DNA from: an uncultured Clostridia bacterium
GTDB taxonomy: Bacteria; Bacillota; Clostridia; Oscillospirales; Acutalibacteraceae
Direction: 5' to 3'
Assembly (NCBI GenBank): GCA_937896885.1
Contig: CALBNX010000021.1
Location: forward strand, 1 to 24,534
Length of the DNA stretch: 24,534 bases
Shown piece by piece: positions 7,264-15,899 of the stretch. The notes beneath the pieces are model-generated. The model was not told the DNA's origin. It saw nothing but the letters and a program-made list of their open reading frames with translations, and made no database searches. Made by a program: the position numbers and the translations under genes. Within the stretch, counting starts at the first letter, position 1. Each line of letters starts with the position of its first letter.

Positions 7264-8579
7264 AAGTAGCAGTAATCGGTGGTGGTCTTGCAGGGGTTGA
7301 GTGCGCGAAAGCACTTTCACGAAATGACATTTCAGTTGATTTGTTTGAAATGAAGCCTCACAAAAAGTCACCTGCTCACAAGTTAGATACTCTTGCCGAG
7401 CTTGTTTGCTCAAACTCATTGAAAGCAGAAAGACTTAATTCAGCTGCGGGGCTTTTAAAACATGAAATGGCATATTTAGGCTCAATTTGTGTTGAAACTG
7501 CTTATGAATGCAAGGTCGAAGCAGGTGGCGCATTAGCCGTTGACCGCTATGAGTTTTCAAGAATTATTACTGAAAAAATCAGAAATGATAAAAATATGAA
7601 CATCATCGAAAAAGAAGTCACAGAAATACCAACCGAATATGACGGTGTTGTGATTTGTGCAGGACCACTTGCAAGTGACTCCTTAGCCGAAACAATTCGC
7701 AAAATTTGTGGCGACGGACTCTCTTTCTTTGATGCAGCAGCACCAATTGTCAGCGCTGAAAGTATTGATATGACTTGCGCTTTCACACAGTCAAGATATG
7801 ACCGTGGTGGTGCAGATGATTATATTAATTGTCCCATGAACAAAGAAGAATATGAGGCGTTTTATGATGCGATTATTAACGCAGAAAGTGCCGATATTCA
7901 TTCTTTTGACAAGCGCAAAGATGTTTATGAGGGTTGTATGCCTATTGAAGTTTTAGCATCTCGTGGCAAGGATACAATGCGATATGGTCCACTTAAACCA
8001 GTGGGGCTTACTGACCCACGAACAGGGCACAGACCTTGGGCGAATTTGCAACTTCGCAAAGAGAACAAAGACGGCACAATGTATAATCTTGTTGGATTCC
8101 AGACAAATCTCAAATTCGGTGAGCAAAAACGAGTTTTCTCTATGTTCCCGGCGCTCAAAAACGCAGAATTTTTGCGATATGGTGTGATGCATAGAAATAC
8201 TTTTATTGACTCGCCAAGACTTCTTAATGGGGATTTCAGCTTGAGAACAAATCCATATTTATTCTTCGGTGGTCAGATAACTGGTGTTGAGGGCTATTTG
8301 GAGTCTGCGGCAAGTGGGCTTATGGCAGGTATCAACCTTGCAAAAAGGCTTAAAGGCGAAGAAACTGTTGTTCTTCCCGAAGACACAATGATTGGTGCAT
8401 TGAGCCGATATATAAGCGACGAAACAGTTAAGAATTTTCAACCAATGGGTGCAAACTTTGGTGTGTTGCCACCATTAGAAGAAAAAATCCGCGATAAACA
8501 AGAGAGATATATGCAACTTGCAAATCGTGGAATGAATTCATTAAAAGAATTTGCAAAAAAATATAATTTAGGTGACTAA
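7260..8579 (+). CDS. trmFO: Methylenetetrahydrofolate-tRNA-(uracil-5-)-methyltransferase TrmFO
   Basis: Makes m5U54 (ribothymidine) in the T-loop of tRNA, using methylenetetrahydrofolate and reduced FAD instead of SAM. The 439-residue product starts with the FAD-binding motif VAVIGGGLAGVECA. It has the family signature ELVCSNSLKAERLN with C50, and C226 in EGCMPIEVLASRGKDTMR; a cysteine pair at equivalent sites is implicated in catalysis in characterised TrmFO proteins. NLVGFQTNLKFGEQKRVF and GGQITGVEGYLESAASGL near the C terminus are also typical. Its start overlaps the topA stop by 4 nt, a pairing conserved in Firmicutes. Confidence 0.97.
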   Translation: MKVAVIGGGLAGVECAKALSRNDISVDLFEMKPHKKSPAHKLDTLAELVCSNSLKAERLNSAAGLLKHEMAYLGSICVETAYECKVEAGGALAVDRYEFSRIITEKIRNDKNMNIIEKEVTEIPTEYDGVVICAGPLASDSLAETIRKICGDGLSFFDAAAPIVSAESIDMTCAFTQSRYDRGGADDYINCPMNKEEYEAFYDAIINAESADIHSFDKRKDVYEGCMPIEVLASRGKDTMRYGPLKPVGLTDPRTGHRPWANLQLRKENKDGTMYNLVGFQTNLKFGEQKRVFSMFPALKNAEFLRYGVMHRNTFIDSPRLLNGDFSLRTNPYLFFGGQITGVEGYLESAASGLMAGINLAKRLKGEETVVLPEDTMIGALSRYISDETVKNFQPMGANFGVLPPLEEKIRDKQERYMQLANRGMNSLKEFAKKYNLGD

Positions 8580-8581
8580 AA

Positions 8582-9247
8582 ATGACTGATTTTGAAAAGA
8601 AAATCGGATATGAATTTAAAGATAAAAAGCTTTTAGAGAGAGCATTAACTCATTCGTCCTATGCCAATGAAACAGGTACGGGGCTTGATAATGAGCGACT
8701 CGAATTTTTAGGTGACTCTGTTTTGGGCTTTATCACAGCAGAATATCTTTTTGAGCATTATAAGGACAAGCCCGAGGGTGAGCTCACTAAAAAACGTGCC
8801 TATGCCGTTTGTGAAAAAACACTTTTTGGCTATGCTGAAAAAATAGGTCTTGGCGACATGGTGCTTTTGGGTAAGGGCGAAGAAAGAACAGGTGGTCGTC
8901 ATCGTCCATCAGTAATTTCAGATGCTTTTGAAGCACTTATTGCAGCAATTTATCTTGATGGTGGCATCGAAAAAGCAACGGAATTTGTTTTGCCATTCAT
9001 TGAAATTGCAACTGAAACAAAACCTGTTTTTAAAGATTACAAAAGCACTTTGCAAGAAGTCTTGCAACAAAATCCAACAGAAAAATTTGAATATATCGTT
9101 GTTGGTGAAAGTGGGCCTGACCATAACAAAGAGTTTATTGTTGAAGTGCATTTAAACAGCAATGTTATTGGTCGTGGTAAAGGTAGCAGTAAAAAACGAG
9201 CAGAGCAAGAAGCAGCAAAATCTGCTTTGGAGTTAATGGGCTTATGA
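8582..9247 (+). CDS. rnc: Ribonuclease III
   Basis: A double-strand-specific endoribonuclease for rRNA maturation and mRNA processing. The 221-residue protein has the RNase III signature NERLEFLGDSVLGF. The catalytic acidic residues fall at E38, E41, D45, E65, D114 and E117, the same numbers as in E. coli RNase III. A C-terminal dsRNA-binding domain (about residues 150-221) contains FEYIVVGESGPDHNKEFIVE and SSKKRAEQEAAKSAL. It starts 2 nt after the trmFO stop, and its stop overlaps the start of the radical SAM gene (ATGA, 9244-9247). The rnc-smc-ftsY neighbourhood is conserved in Firmicutes. Confidence 0.98.
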   Translation: MTDFEKKIGYEFKDKKLLERALTHSSYANETGTGLDNERLEFLGDSVLGFITAEYLFEHYKDKPEGELTKKRAYAVCEKTLFGYAEKIGLGDMVLLGKGEERTGGRHRPSVISDAFEALIAAIYLDGGIEKATEFVLPFIEIATETKPVFKDYKSTLQEVLQQNPTEKFEYIVVGESGPDHNKEFIVEVHLNSNVIGRGKGSSKKRAEQEAAKSALELMGL

Positions 9248-10245
9248 GTCATAGTAATATAAGCATTTTTGTGCCACACAAGGGTTGCCCAAACGATTGC
9301 AGTTTTTGTAATCAAAGAGCAATCAGTGGTCAAATGACATCTGCAACACCGAAGGATGTTGAAGATGCAGTAGAAACTGCAATTAAATATAAAGTTGACC
9401 CGAAGAATACTGAAATTGCATTCTTTGGTGGTAGTTTTACGGCGATTGAAAGGGAAGCTATGCTTTCTCTTTTGACCGCCGCAAAGCATTTTTTAGATAT
9501 TTATAATTTTAAGGGGATTCGAGTGTCAACTCGTCCTGATTGCATCAATAAAGACATACTTTTAACCCTTAAAAACTACGGCGTAACGGCTATTGAGTTG
9601 GGCGCACAGAGTATGAATGACGATGTTTTGCTTGCAAATCGTCGCGGACATACTGCAGATGATGTGCGAAAAGCGTCAAAACTTATTAAGGAATATGGCT
9701 TTGAGTTAGGACTTCAAATGATGACGGGGCTATATAAAAGTGATTCCAAAAGAGATGAGCAAACGGCTCTTGAAATTATTAAAATCAAACCGGATACAGT
9801 TAGAATTTACCCGACAGTTGTGCTTAAAAATACCCATTTGGGATATTTACAAGAGATAGGTGAATACATAGCGCCAACTGCGGAAGAGTCTGCCCCATTC
9901 TGCGCGAGACTTTTGCAAATGTTTGAAGAGAATAATATTAAAGTTATAAAATTAGGTCTTCACAGTAGCGAAACAGTTGAAAGTGATATGATAGGTGGTG
10001 CTTATCACCCTGCATTCCGTGAGCTTTGTGAAGGGCATATATATCTCGCAAAAATCCTTGAAAAATTAAGTGAAAAAGATAAAAATCAGCAATATGTGGT
10101 TTATGTCAATAAAAAAGTGCTCAGCAAGGCAAAAGGACAGCAGAAAAGAAACGAAAAAGCATTGAAAAATCAAGGATTTCATTGTATAATAAAGGGTAAA
10201 GAAAATTTAGAAGAATTTCAGATTGAGGTAACAGAAACAATATGA
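9244..10245 (+). CDS. Radical SAM protein related to the Elp3 N-terminal domain, function unknown
   Basis: A 333-residue protein with an N-terminal radical SAM cluster motif CX3CX2C at C15, C19 and C22 (HKGCPNDCSFCNQ). The spacing matches the family's 4Fe-4S site that binds S-adenosylmethionine. Further features are AFFGGSFTAIE (glycine-rich SAM contact), IRVSTRPDCINKDIL, and TAIELGAQSMNDDVL, all reminiscent of the catalytic domain of Elp3, the tRNA wobble-uridine modifying enzyme. No GNAT acetyltransferase domain follows; the last 90 residues are lysine-rich and unassigned. It overlaps rnc and smc by 4 nt on each side (ATGA), so it is translated in line with them. The placement between RNase III and SMC suggests RNA modification, but the substrate is not known to me. 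Confidence 0.85.
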   Translation: MSHSNISIFVPHKGCPNDCSFCNQRAISGQMTSATPKDVEDAVETAIKYKVDPKNTEIAFFGGSFTAIEREAMLSLLTAAKHFLDIYNFKGIRVSTRPDCINKDILLTLKNYGVTAIELGAQSMNDDVLLANRRGHTADDVRKASKLIKEYGFELGLQMMTGLYKSDSKRDEQTALEIIKIKPDTVRIYPTVVLKNTHLGYLQEIGEYIAPTAEESAPFCARLLQMFEENNIKVIKLGLHSSETVESDMIGGAYHPAFRELCEGHIYLAKILEKLSEKDKNQQYVVYVNKKVLSKAKGQQKRNEKALKNQGFHCIIKGKENLEEFQIEVTETI

Positions 10246-13200
10246 TTTTAAAATCAATTACTATGCAGGGATTTAAGTCTTGTCCCGACAAAACAGTACT
10301 TCAATTTAATAAAGGAATAACAGGTGTTGTTGGCCCTAACGGTAGCGGTAAGAGTAATATCTCTGACGCTGTTCGTTGGGTTCTTGGTGAACAGTCCACA
10401 AAGAGTCTTCGTGGCTCAAAAATGGAAGATGTTATTTTCAGTGGTACATCACTTCGCAAGGCAACAGGTTTTGCAGAAGTTACACTTTGCCTTGATAATG
10501 AAGACAGAAAGCTCAACTGTGATAAAGACGAAGTTAACATCACACGTCGTTTTTATCGTAGTGGTGACAGTGAATATAAAATCAACGGTGAGAATGTAAG
10601 ACTTCGCGACATTAACGAGTTGTTTATGGATACAGGTCTTGGTCGTGACGGCTACTCAATGGTCAGCCAAGGCAAAATTGCCGAACTCATTTCTTCAAAA
10701 TCTGGTGAACGCCGTGAAATGTTTGAAGAAGCAGCGGGCATTTCTCATTTCCGTTACAGAAGAAGCGACGCTTTAAAAAGACTTAACCAAGCAGAAGAGA
10801 ATTTAATCAGACTTCGTGATATTTTAACAGAGCTTGAGTCCCGTGTTGGTCCGCTTAAAACTCAAAGTGAAAAGGCGCAGAAATTCTTGGTACTTGCTGA
10901 AGAAAGAAAAAATCTTGAAATTGGCATCTGGTTACATAATATTGAGAAAACACAAGAAAAATTAAAAGACCAAGATAGAAAAATCGACATTGCATCTGTT
11001 CAATATAAAGACGCACAAAAACAGCTTGAAGAAATTGAGCAGAAGATGAATTCTATCATCGAAAAAACACACGAAATCAATATTAAAATTGAAGAAGTGC
11101 GTGCATCTACATCTCATTTTGAAGAACAGGCTGCAGAGCTTGAAAGTCAGGCAAAGGTTTATGAAAACTCTATTGCTCATAACAACGAGTCAATCGAAAG
11201 GCTCGAAAAGGACAAGCTGACTGCTAACGAAGACGAAACAGATATTGACACACAAATTGAATCTGCAAATGAGCAAAAGGCATTGGCTCAAAAAGGCCTT
11301 GAAGATGCAAATTCAAAATTGCAGGCACAAATTGGTGAAATCGAAAAATTACAGAGTGAGAATGACGAATTTGCATCAGTTGCGGCAGACCTTTCAAAAG
11401 AAATCTCACTTCTTACAGTTGCCCTTGCAGATAATCGTGTTATCAGCGAAACAGCAAATTCACAGATTGAGGAAATCAAAACAAGAATTACCGTTATTGA
11501 CGACCTTTTAGGTAATCGCAAAGAAACCGTTTTAGCACTTGAAGAAAAGAAAAACAATGCTCAAAAAGCATTGGATGAATGTATCGAAAAAATCAACGGA
11601 TATAAAAATGCTATTGATGGTTATCGCATCAAAGTTCAGACAAGAACTGAAAAAAGTGACAAGTTAAAAACAGAAATCGCAACTCTTGATAGCGAAATCG
11701 GGCGCAAAAATGAGCGAATTCGTGTTCTTGATGACCTTGAAAAGAATATGGAGGGTTATCAAGGCTCAGTTCGTAGCGTTATGAAAGAAAGTAAGCGTGG
11801 CGCACTTCGTGGTGTTCATGGTCCTTTTTCACAACTTATCACAGTTAAAGATAAATATTCAGTTGCAGTTGAAACCGCTTTGGGTGTTGCAATTCAGAAT
11901 GTGGTTGTTGACAACGAAAACGACGCAAAACGAGCAATCGCATTCCTTAAAGACACTCGTGGTGGACGAGCTACATTCTTGCCACTCTCTGCAATTAAAT
12001 CAAGAAGTCTTGATGAAAAGGATTTAGACGATTGCTATGGCTTTGTAAATATCGCATCCAATCTCGTTAGTGCTGACAAAAAATATAAAGATATAATCGA
12101 AAATCTTCTTGGCAAAACTGTTGTTTGTGAAGATATGGATTCTGCTATCACAATGGCGAAGAAATATAATAACAGGTTTAAGATTGTTACTCTTGACGGA
12201 CAAGTTATCAATGCTGGTGGCTCAATGACCGGTGGTAGTAAAGCACAGGGCGTTGGAATGCTCTCTCGCTCTAATGAGATTGAAAAACTTTTGGCATCAG
12301 TTAAAGACCTTGAAGATAAGAAAAATAACCTTGCAGTTCAAGAAAAAATGCTTTCAGAAGATTTGGCTTCTGCTATTGCTGACCTTGAAGGCATTGAGGG
12401 TGACATTCTTTCTGCTAATGAAGAAAAAATCCGTCTTGAAGGCGAATTCAAACTTGCAGAAAGTGAATATGAAACATCTTCTGGTGGTGTGAAAGAACTT
12501 CTTGATGAAGAAAAAATACTCAACGAGAGAATTGATAAAATCAATAGTGACAGTATTGTTGCTCGTCAGAAAGTTGAAGAATTAAACGAAGAAATTGCAC
12601 AGAAAGAAAAGAGTCTTGAAGCGGTCAGCGGTGACAGGGAAAGCCTCGGTCACGTCCGTGAAGAGTTGTCACAGAAAGCTGAACAAATCAGACTCGAAAT
12701 TCTTGGCTTCCAGAAAGACATTGAATCTGCTGATGATAATATTCGTCGTCTTGATATTCTCAAAGGCTCAAAAACAACAAGACTTGAAGAGCTCGACAAA
12801 GAAATCGAAGCATTTAAGAATAAAAACATCTGGCTCACAAAAGATATTGAAAGTCTTCGTGCATCTGCTGACGAACTTCGCAAACAATGTGGTGATGCAA
12901 AGACAAATGTTGACGATTTGATTGAAGAGAGAACTACTCTCGAAAAAGAAAATACAGACCTTCGAAATCTTGAAAAAGAAAAGAGCTCTGAAAGAGAAAG
13001 AGTCAGCGGTGAACTTGCTCGTCTTGAAGAAAGAAAAGCAGCAATGCTCAACGAGTTTGAAGAATACAACTCAAAACTCTATGACGAATATCAACTTACA
13101 AGACGCGAAGCAATCGCTCTTGAAATCGTCATTGAAAATATCGGTGAAGCAAGAACTCGTCTTTCTGCTCTCAAAAATGAAATTCGTGGACTTGGTTCAG

Positions 13201-13811
13201 TTAACGTTTCTGCTATTGATGAATACAAAGAAGTATCAGAAAGATATGAATTTATGTCAGAGCAGATTGGTGATGTTGAAAAATCAAAGGCAGAGCTTAT
13301 TCGTCTTATTGATGATTTGACAACAAAAATGAGCGTTCAATTCCGTGAACAGTTCCAGAAAATAAATATTGCGTTTGGTGAAACCTTTGCCGAACTCTTC
13401 GGCGGTGGTAAAGCTGAATTGGTGCTTGAAGATGAAATGAATGTTCTTGAATGTGACATTGAAATCAAGGTTCAGCCACCTGGTAAAAATGTTCAGAACA
13501 TCAATTTGCTTTCAGGTGGTGAAAAGGGACTTTCAGCGATTGCACTTCTCTTTGCAATTCTCAAAGTTACACCTGCACCATTCGTAATCTTCGACGAAGT
13601 TGAAGCAGCGCTCGACGATGTTAATGTTGTTCGTTATGCACAGTATGTAAGACGAATGACAAAGAATACTCAGTTTATTCTCATCACCCACCGTCGTGGC
13701 ACAATGGAAGAGGCAGATATGCTCTATGGTGTTACAATGCAAGAAGAAGGCGTATCTAAAATATTGGAACTCAAGACCGCAGAAATGGCTAGAAAACTCG
13801 GATTAGCATAA
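10242..13811 (+). CDS. smc: Chromosome segregation ATPase SMC
   Basis: The ATPase of the bacterial condensin complex with ScpA and ScpB (not in this window); it compacts DNA and aligns chromosome arms by loop extrusion. The 1189 residues match the Firmicute norm of about 1190. The N-terminal head carries Walker A (GPNGSGKSN, about residues 30-38). Long heptad-rich coiled coils (about 170-500 and 670-1000) flank the hinge (about 500-665, YQGSVRSVMKES to NAGGSMTGGS). The C-terminal head has the ABC signature LLSGGEKGLSAIALLFA near 1088 and Walker B (FVIFDEVEAALDD) near 1115. The signature reads GGEKGLS where GGERALT or GGEKALT is more usual, a conservative change. Starts inside the preceding stop (ATGA, 10242-10245). 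Confidence 0.98.
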   Translation: MILKSITMQGFKSCPDKTVLQFNKGITGVVGPNGSGKSNISDAVRWVLGEQSTKSLRGSKMEDVIFSGTSLRKATGFAEVTLCLDNEDRKLNCDKDEVNITRRFYRSGDSEYKINGENVRLRDINELFMDTGLGRDGYSMVSQGKIAELISSKSGERREMFEEAAGISHFRYRRSDALKRLNQAEENLIRLRDILTELESRVGPLKTQSEKAQKFLVLAEERKNLEIGIWLHNIEKTQEKLKDQDRKIDIASVQYKDAQKQLEEIEQKMNSIIEKTHEINIKIEEVRASTSHFEEQAAELESQAKVYENSIAHNNESIERLEKDKLTANEDETDIDTQIESANEQKALAQKGLEDANSKLQAQIGEIEKLQSENDEFASVAADLSKEISLLTVALADNRVISETANSQIEEIKTRITVIDDLLGNRKETVLALEEKKNNAQKALDECIEKINGYKNAIDGYRIKVQTRTEKSDKLKTEIATLDSEIGRKNERIRVLDDLEKNMEGYQGSVRSVMKESKRGALRGVHGPFSQLITVKDKYSVAVETALGVAIQNVVVDNENDAKRAIAFLKDTRGGRATFLPLSAIKSRSLDEKDLDDCYGFVNIASNLVSADKKYKDIIENLLGKTVVCEDMDSAITMAKKYNNRFKIVTLDGQVINAGGSMTGGSKAQGVGMLSRSNEIEKLLASVKDLEDKKNNLAVQEKMLSEDLASAIADLEGIEGDILSANEEKIRLEGEFKLAESEYETSSGGVKELLDEEKILNERIDKINSDSIVARQKVEELNEEIAQKEKSLEAVSGDRESLGHVREELSQKAEQIRLEILGFQKDIESADDNIRRLDILKGSKTTRLEELDKEIEAFKNKNIWLTKDIESLRASADELRKQCGDAKTNVDDLIEERTTLEKENTDLRNLEKEKSSERERVSGELARLEERKAAMLNEFEEYNSKLYDEYQLTRREAIALEIVIENIGEARTRLSALKNEIRGLGSVNVSAIDEYKEVSERYEFMSEQIGDVEKSKAELIRLIDDLTTKMSVQFREQFQKINIAFGETFAELFGGGKAELVLEDEMNVLECDIEIKVQPPGKNVQNINLLSGGEKGLSAIALLFAILKVTPAPFVIFDEVEAALDDVNVVRYAQYVRRMTKNTQFILITHRRGTMEEADMLYGVTMQEEGVSKILELKTAEMARKLGLA

Positions 13812-13820
13812 ATAATGTAG

Positions 13821-13840
13821 GGGCGATTCACGAATCGCCC
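13821..13840 (+). repeat. Palindromic intergenic repeat between smc and ftsY
   Basis: The 9-bp perfect inverted repeat gggcgattc (13821-13829) and gaatcgccc (13832-13840) has a 2-nt centre. Bases 13826-13841 are the exact reverse complement of 1591-1606. No T-run follows, so it is unlikely to be a simple terminator. As part of a co-transcribed spacer it would form an RNA hairpin that could affect mRNA stability between smc and ftsY. Confidence 0.65.
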
Positions 13841-13863
13841 GAATAATATAAAGGAAAATTATT

Positions 13864-15012
13864 ATGGGAATTTTCAAAAAGATTAACTTTGGTCTTACAA
13901 AGACAAGAAACAAAATGGCAGGGGCTATCGACGATATGCTCGATAGCTTCGACGAAGTAACCGACGACCTTTATACAGAACTTGAAGAAATTCTTGTTAT
14001 GGGTGATGTTGGTGTTATAACTGCCGTTGAAATTACAGAAAAACTTCGTGAAGAAGTGGCAAAGGGCAAAATCAAAGGCTCTGAAGCAATTCGTCAGCAG
14101 ATTAAAACAATCGTTGCAGAAATGCTCTATGGTGGCGAAGATATGGGGCTTATCACAGTTCCGTCAGTTATTCTCGTAATCGGTGTTAACGGTGTTGGTA
14201 AGACTACAACAATCGGCAAAATGGCATCAATGTATAAAGCACAGGGCAAGAGTGTAATTCTTGGTGCTGCTGATACGTTCCGTGCGGCTGCTATCGACCA
14301 GTTGCAAATCTGGGCAGACCGTTCAGGTGTTGACATTGTTAAGCATAAAGAGGGCGCAGACCCTGCCGCAGTTGTTTTTGATACAATCAGCGCTGCAAAG
14401 GCAAGAGATAGCGAAATCATTATTATTGACACTGCTGGTCGTCTTCACAACAAGAAAAATCTTATGGATGAGCTTAACAAGATTTACCGCGTTATTGACC
14501 GTGAACTTCCTTATTCTGACCGTGAAGTTTTGTTGGTGCTTGATGCAACAACAGGTCAGAATGCAGTTAACCAAGCAAGAGAATTTAAGAGCGTTGCAGA
14601 TATTACAGGTATCGTGCTCACAAAACTTGATGGTACTGCTCGCGGTGGTGTTGTTCTCGCTATCAAGAATGAACTCGGCATCCCAGTTAAGTTTATCGGT
14701 GTTGGTGAACAGATTGACGACTTGCAACCGTTCAAGCCAGAAGCATTTGCAGACGGTTTGTTTGATAAGATAGATTATAAAGAAGAGGAGGATATTCAAC
14801 TTGAAACTGTCGAAGAGATTATCGAAGAATGCGAAGACATTAATGAAGATATTTTACAAGAAGAAGAACTCCCCAATGAAGACGGTGGAGAGCCTGAAGA
14901 AATTGCCGAAACAACTGACGGCGGATTTGAACAGGAAGAAGAGATAACCGAAGAAAAAACAGAGAAGAAAGAAAAGAGGGGTTTCTTTGGACTTTTTAAT
15001 CGCCACTCATAA
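13864..15012 (+). CDS. ftsY: Signal recognition particle receptor FtsY with a C-terminal acidic tail
   Basis: The SRP GTPase receptor that docks ribosome-nascent chain complexes at the membrane. Of 382 residues the first 300 or so form the NG domain: N helices (GAIDDMLDSFDEVTDDLY), P-loop GVNGVGKTTTIGKMA (about 105-115), AADTFRAAAIDQLQIW, DTAGRLHNK (about 189), TKLDGTARGG (about 253) and GVGEQIDDLQPF. The usual acidic A region before NG is absent. Instead residues about 304-382 form an extension with about 32 Asp/Glu in 79 residues. It ends in EKKEKRGFFGLFNRHS, which resembles the N-terminal membrane-targeting segment of E. coli FtsY (KKRGFFSW). The last 26 nt overlap rdgB and carry its ribosome binding site. 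SD AAGGA lies 8 nt before the ATG. Identity is secure; the tail's function is inferred. Confidence 0.97.
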   Translation: MGIFKKINFGLTKTRNKMAGAIDDMLDSFDEVTDDLYTELEEILVMGDVGVITAVEITEKLREEVAKGKIKGSEAIRQQIKTIVAEMLYGGEDMGLITVPSVILVIGVNGVGKTTTIGKMASMYKAQGKSVILGAADTFRAAAIDQLQIWADRSGVDIVKHKEGADPAAVVFDTISAAKARDSEIIIIDTAGRLHNKKNLMDELNKIYRVIDRELPYSDREVLLVLDATTGQNAVNQAREFKSVADITGIVLTKLDGTARGGVVLAIKNELGIPVKFIGVGEQIDDLQPFKPEAFADGLFDKIDYKEEEDIQLETVEEIIEECEDINEDILQEEELPNEDGGEPEEIAETTDGGFEQEEEITEEKTEKKEKRGFFGLFNRHS

Positions 15013-15580
15013 TATGAAAAAACAAGCAGAGTTGCAAAGAATTCTTGCACCTCTTGGCATAAATGTTTTAACTGCTGATATGGAAGGTATTGAACTTTCA
15101 GATGTTGACGAAACAGGAACTACATTTGAAGAAAATGCTTTTTTAAAAGCAGACAGCGGTTGCAAAGAAAGTGGAATGGTCTGTGTGGCAGACGATTCTG
15201 GTCTTATGGTTGACTTTCTTGACGGTGCACCGGGCGTTTATTCAGCTCGTTTCGGTGGTGAACACGGCAACGATGCAAAGAATAACGAAAAGCTTTTAAA
15301 TCTTATGAAAGATGTTCCCGACGAAGAAAGAACAGCACGATTTGTAAGTTGTGTATGCTGTTGTTTCCCTGACGGCAGAAGCTTCACAGTTCGTGGCACT
15401 TGCGAGGGTGTAATTGCACACGAAGTGCAAGGTAACGGCGGTTTTGGTTATGACCCAGTTTTCCTTGTAGGAGATAAAACTTTCGGTGAACTTTCAGCAG
15501 AAGAAAAAGACAAAGTCAGTCACCGTGGAAATGCATTAAGAAAATTTGTAGAAGAATTACCAAAGTATTTAGGAGAATAA
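14987..15580 (+). CDS. rdgB: XTP/dITP pyrophosphatase (RdgB/HAM1 family)
   Basis: Hydrolyses non-canonical purine triphosphates (ITP, dITP, XTP) to monophosphates, keeping them out of DNA and RNA. The 197-residue product has the N-terminal LIATHNMKKQAELQRIL, VADDSGLMVDFLDGAPGVYS, ARFGGEHGNDAKNNEKLL, GNGGFGYDPVFLV and the C-terminal SAEEKDKVSHRGNALRKF. The start is TTG (14987), because the conserved N-terminal strand (FLIATHN) lies before the first ATG (15014). GAGGGG (about 14976-14981) stands at correct SD distance. It overlaps the end of ftsY by 26 nt in another frame, so translation is likely coupled. Confidence 0.95.
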   Translation: MDFLIATHNMKKQAELQRILAPLGINVLTADMEGIELSDVDETGTTFEENAFLKADSGCKESGMVCVADDSGLMVDFLDGAPGVYSARFGGEHGNDAKNNEKLLNLMKDVPDEERTARFVSCVCCCFPDGRSFTVRGTCEGVIAHEVQGNGGFGYDPVFLVGDKTFGELSAEEKDKVSHRGNALRKFVEELPKYLGE

Positions 15581-15581
15581 T

Positions 15582-15884
15582 ATGACAAGTAAAGAAAGAG
15601 CATATTGGAGAGGTCAGGCAAATGGTCTCCCCGCATTATTTCAGGTTGGCAAGGGTGGAATTTCAGACGCCCTCATTAAGCAGACTGACGATGCACTTAA
15701 AGCCCGCGAGCTTATTAAAATTAAGGTGCTTTTAGAAACAAGCCCCGAAAAGCCAAAAGAAATCGCACAAAAGCTCAGTGAGGCAACAAACAGCGATTGC
15801 GTTGGCGTTATCGGTGGCAGTATGATATTCTATCGCTACAATCCCGAACTTCACAAGGATGAAAAGAAGAAAGCAAGAAGATAA
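15582..15884 (+). CDS. yhbY: YhbY-family (CRM domain) ribosome-associated RNA-binding protein
   Basis: A small CRM-domain protein; E. coli YhbY associates with pre-50S particles and is thought to help 50S maturation. The 100 residues contain the expected RGQANGLPALFQVGKGGIS (with the conserved GKGG loop), KQTDDALKARELIKIKVL, and VGVIGGSMIFYRYNPE. The SD sequence AGGAGA (15571-15576) lies in the last codons of rdgB and the ATG follows its stop by 1 nt. The neighbours nadD, yqeK and rsfS form a widely conserved Firmicute cluster. Confidence 0.93.
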   Translation: MTSKERAYWRGQANGLPALFQVGKGGISDALIKQTDDALKARELIKIKVLLETSPEKPKEIAQKLSEATNSDCVGVIGGSMIFYRYNPELHKDEKKKARR

Positions 15885-15899
15885 AGGAAGAAAATAATA

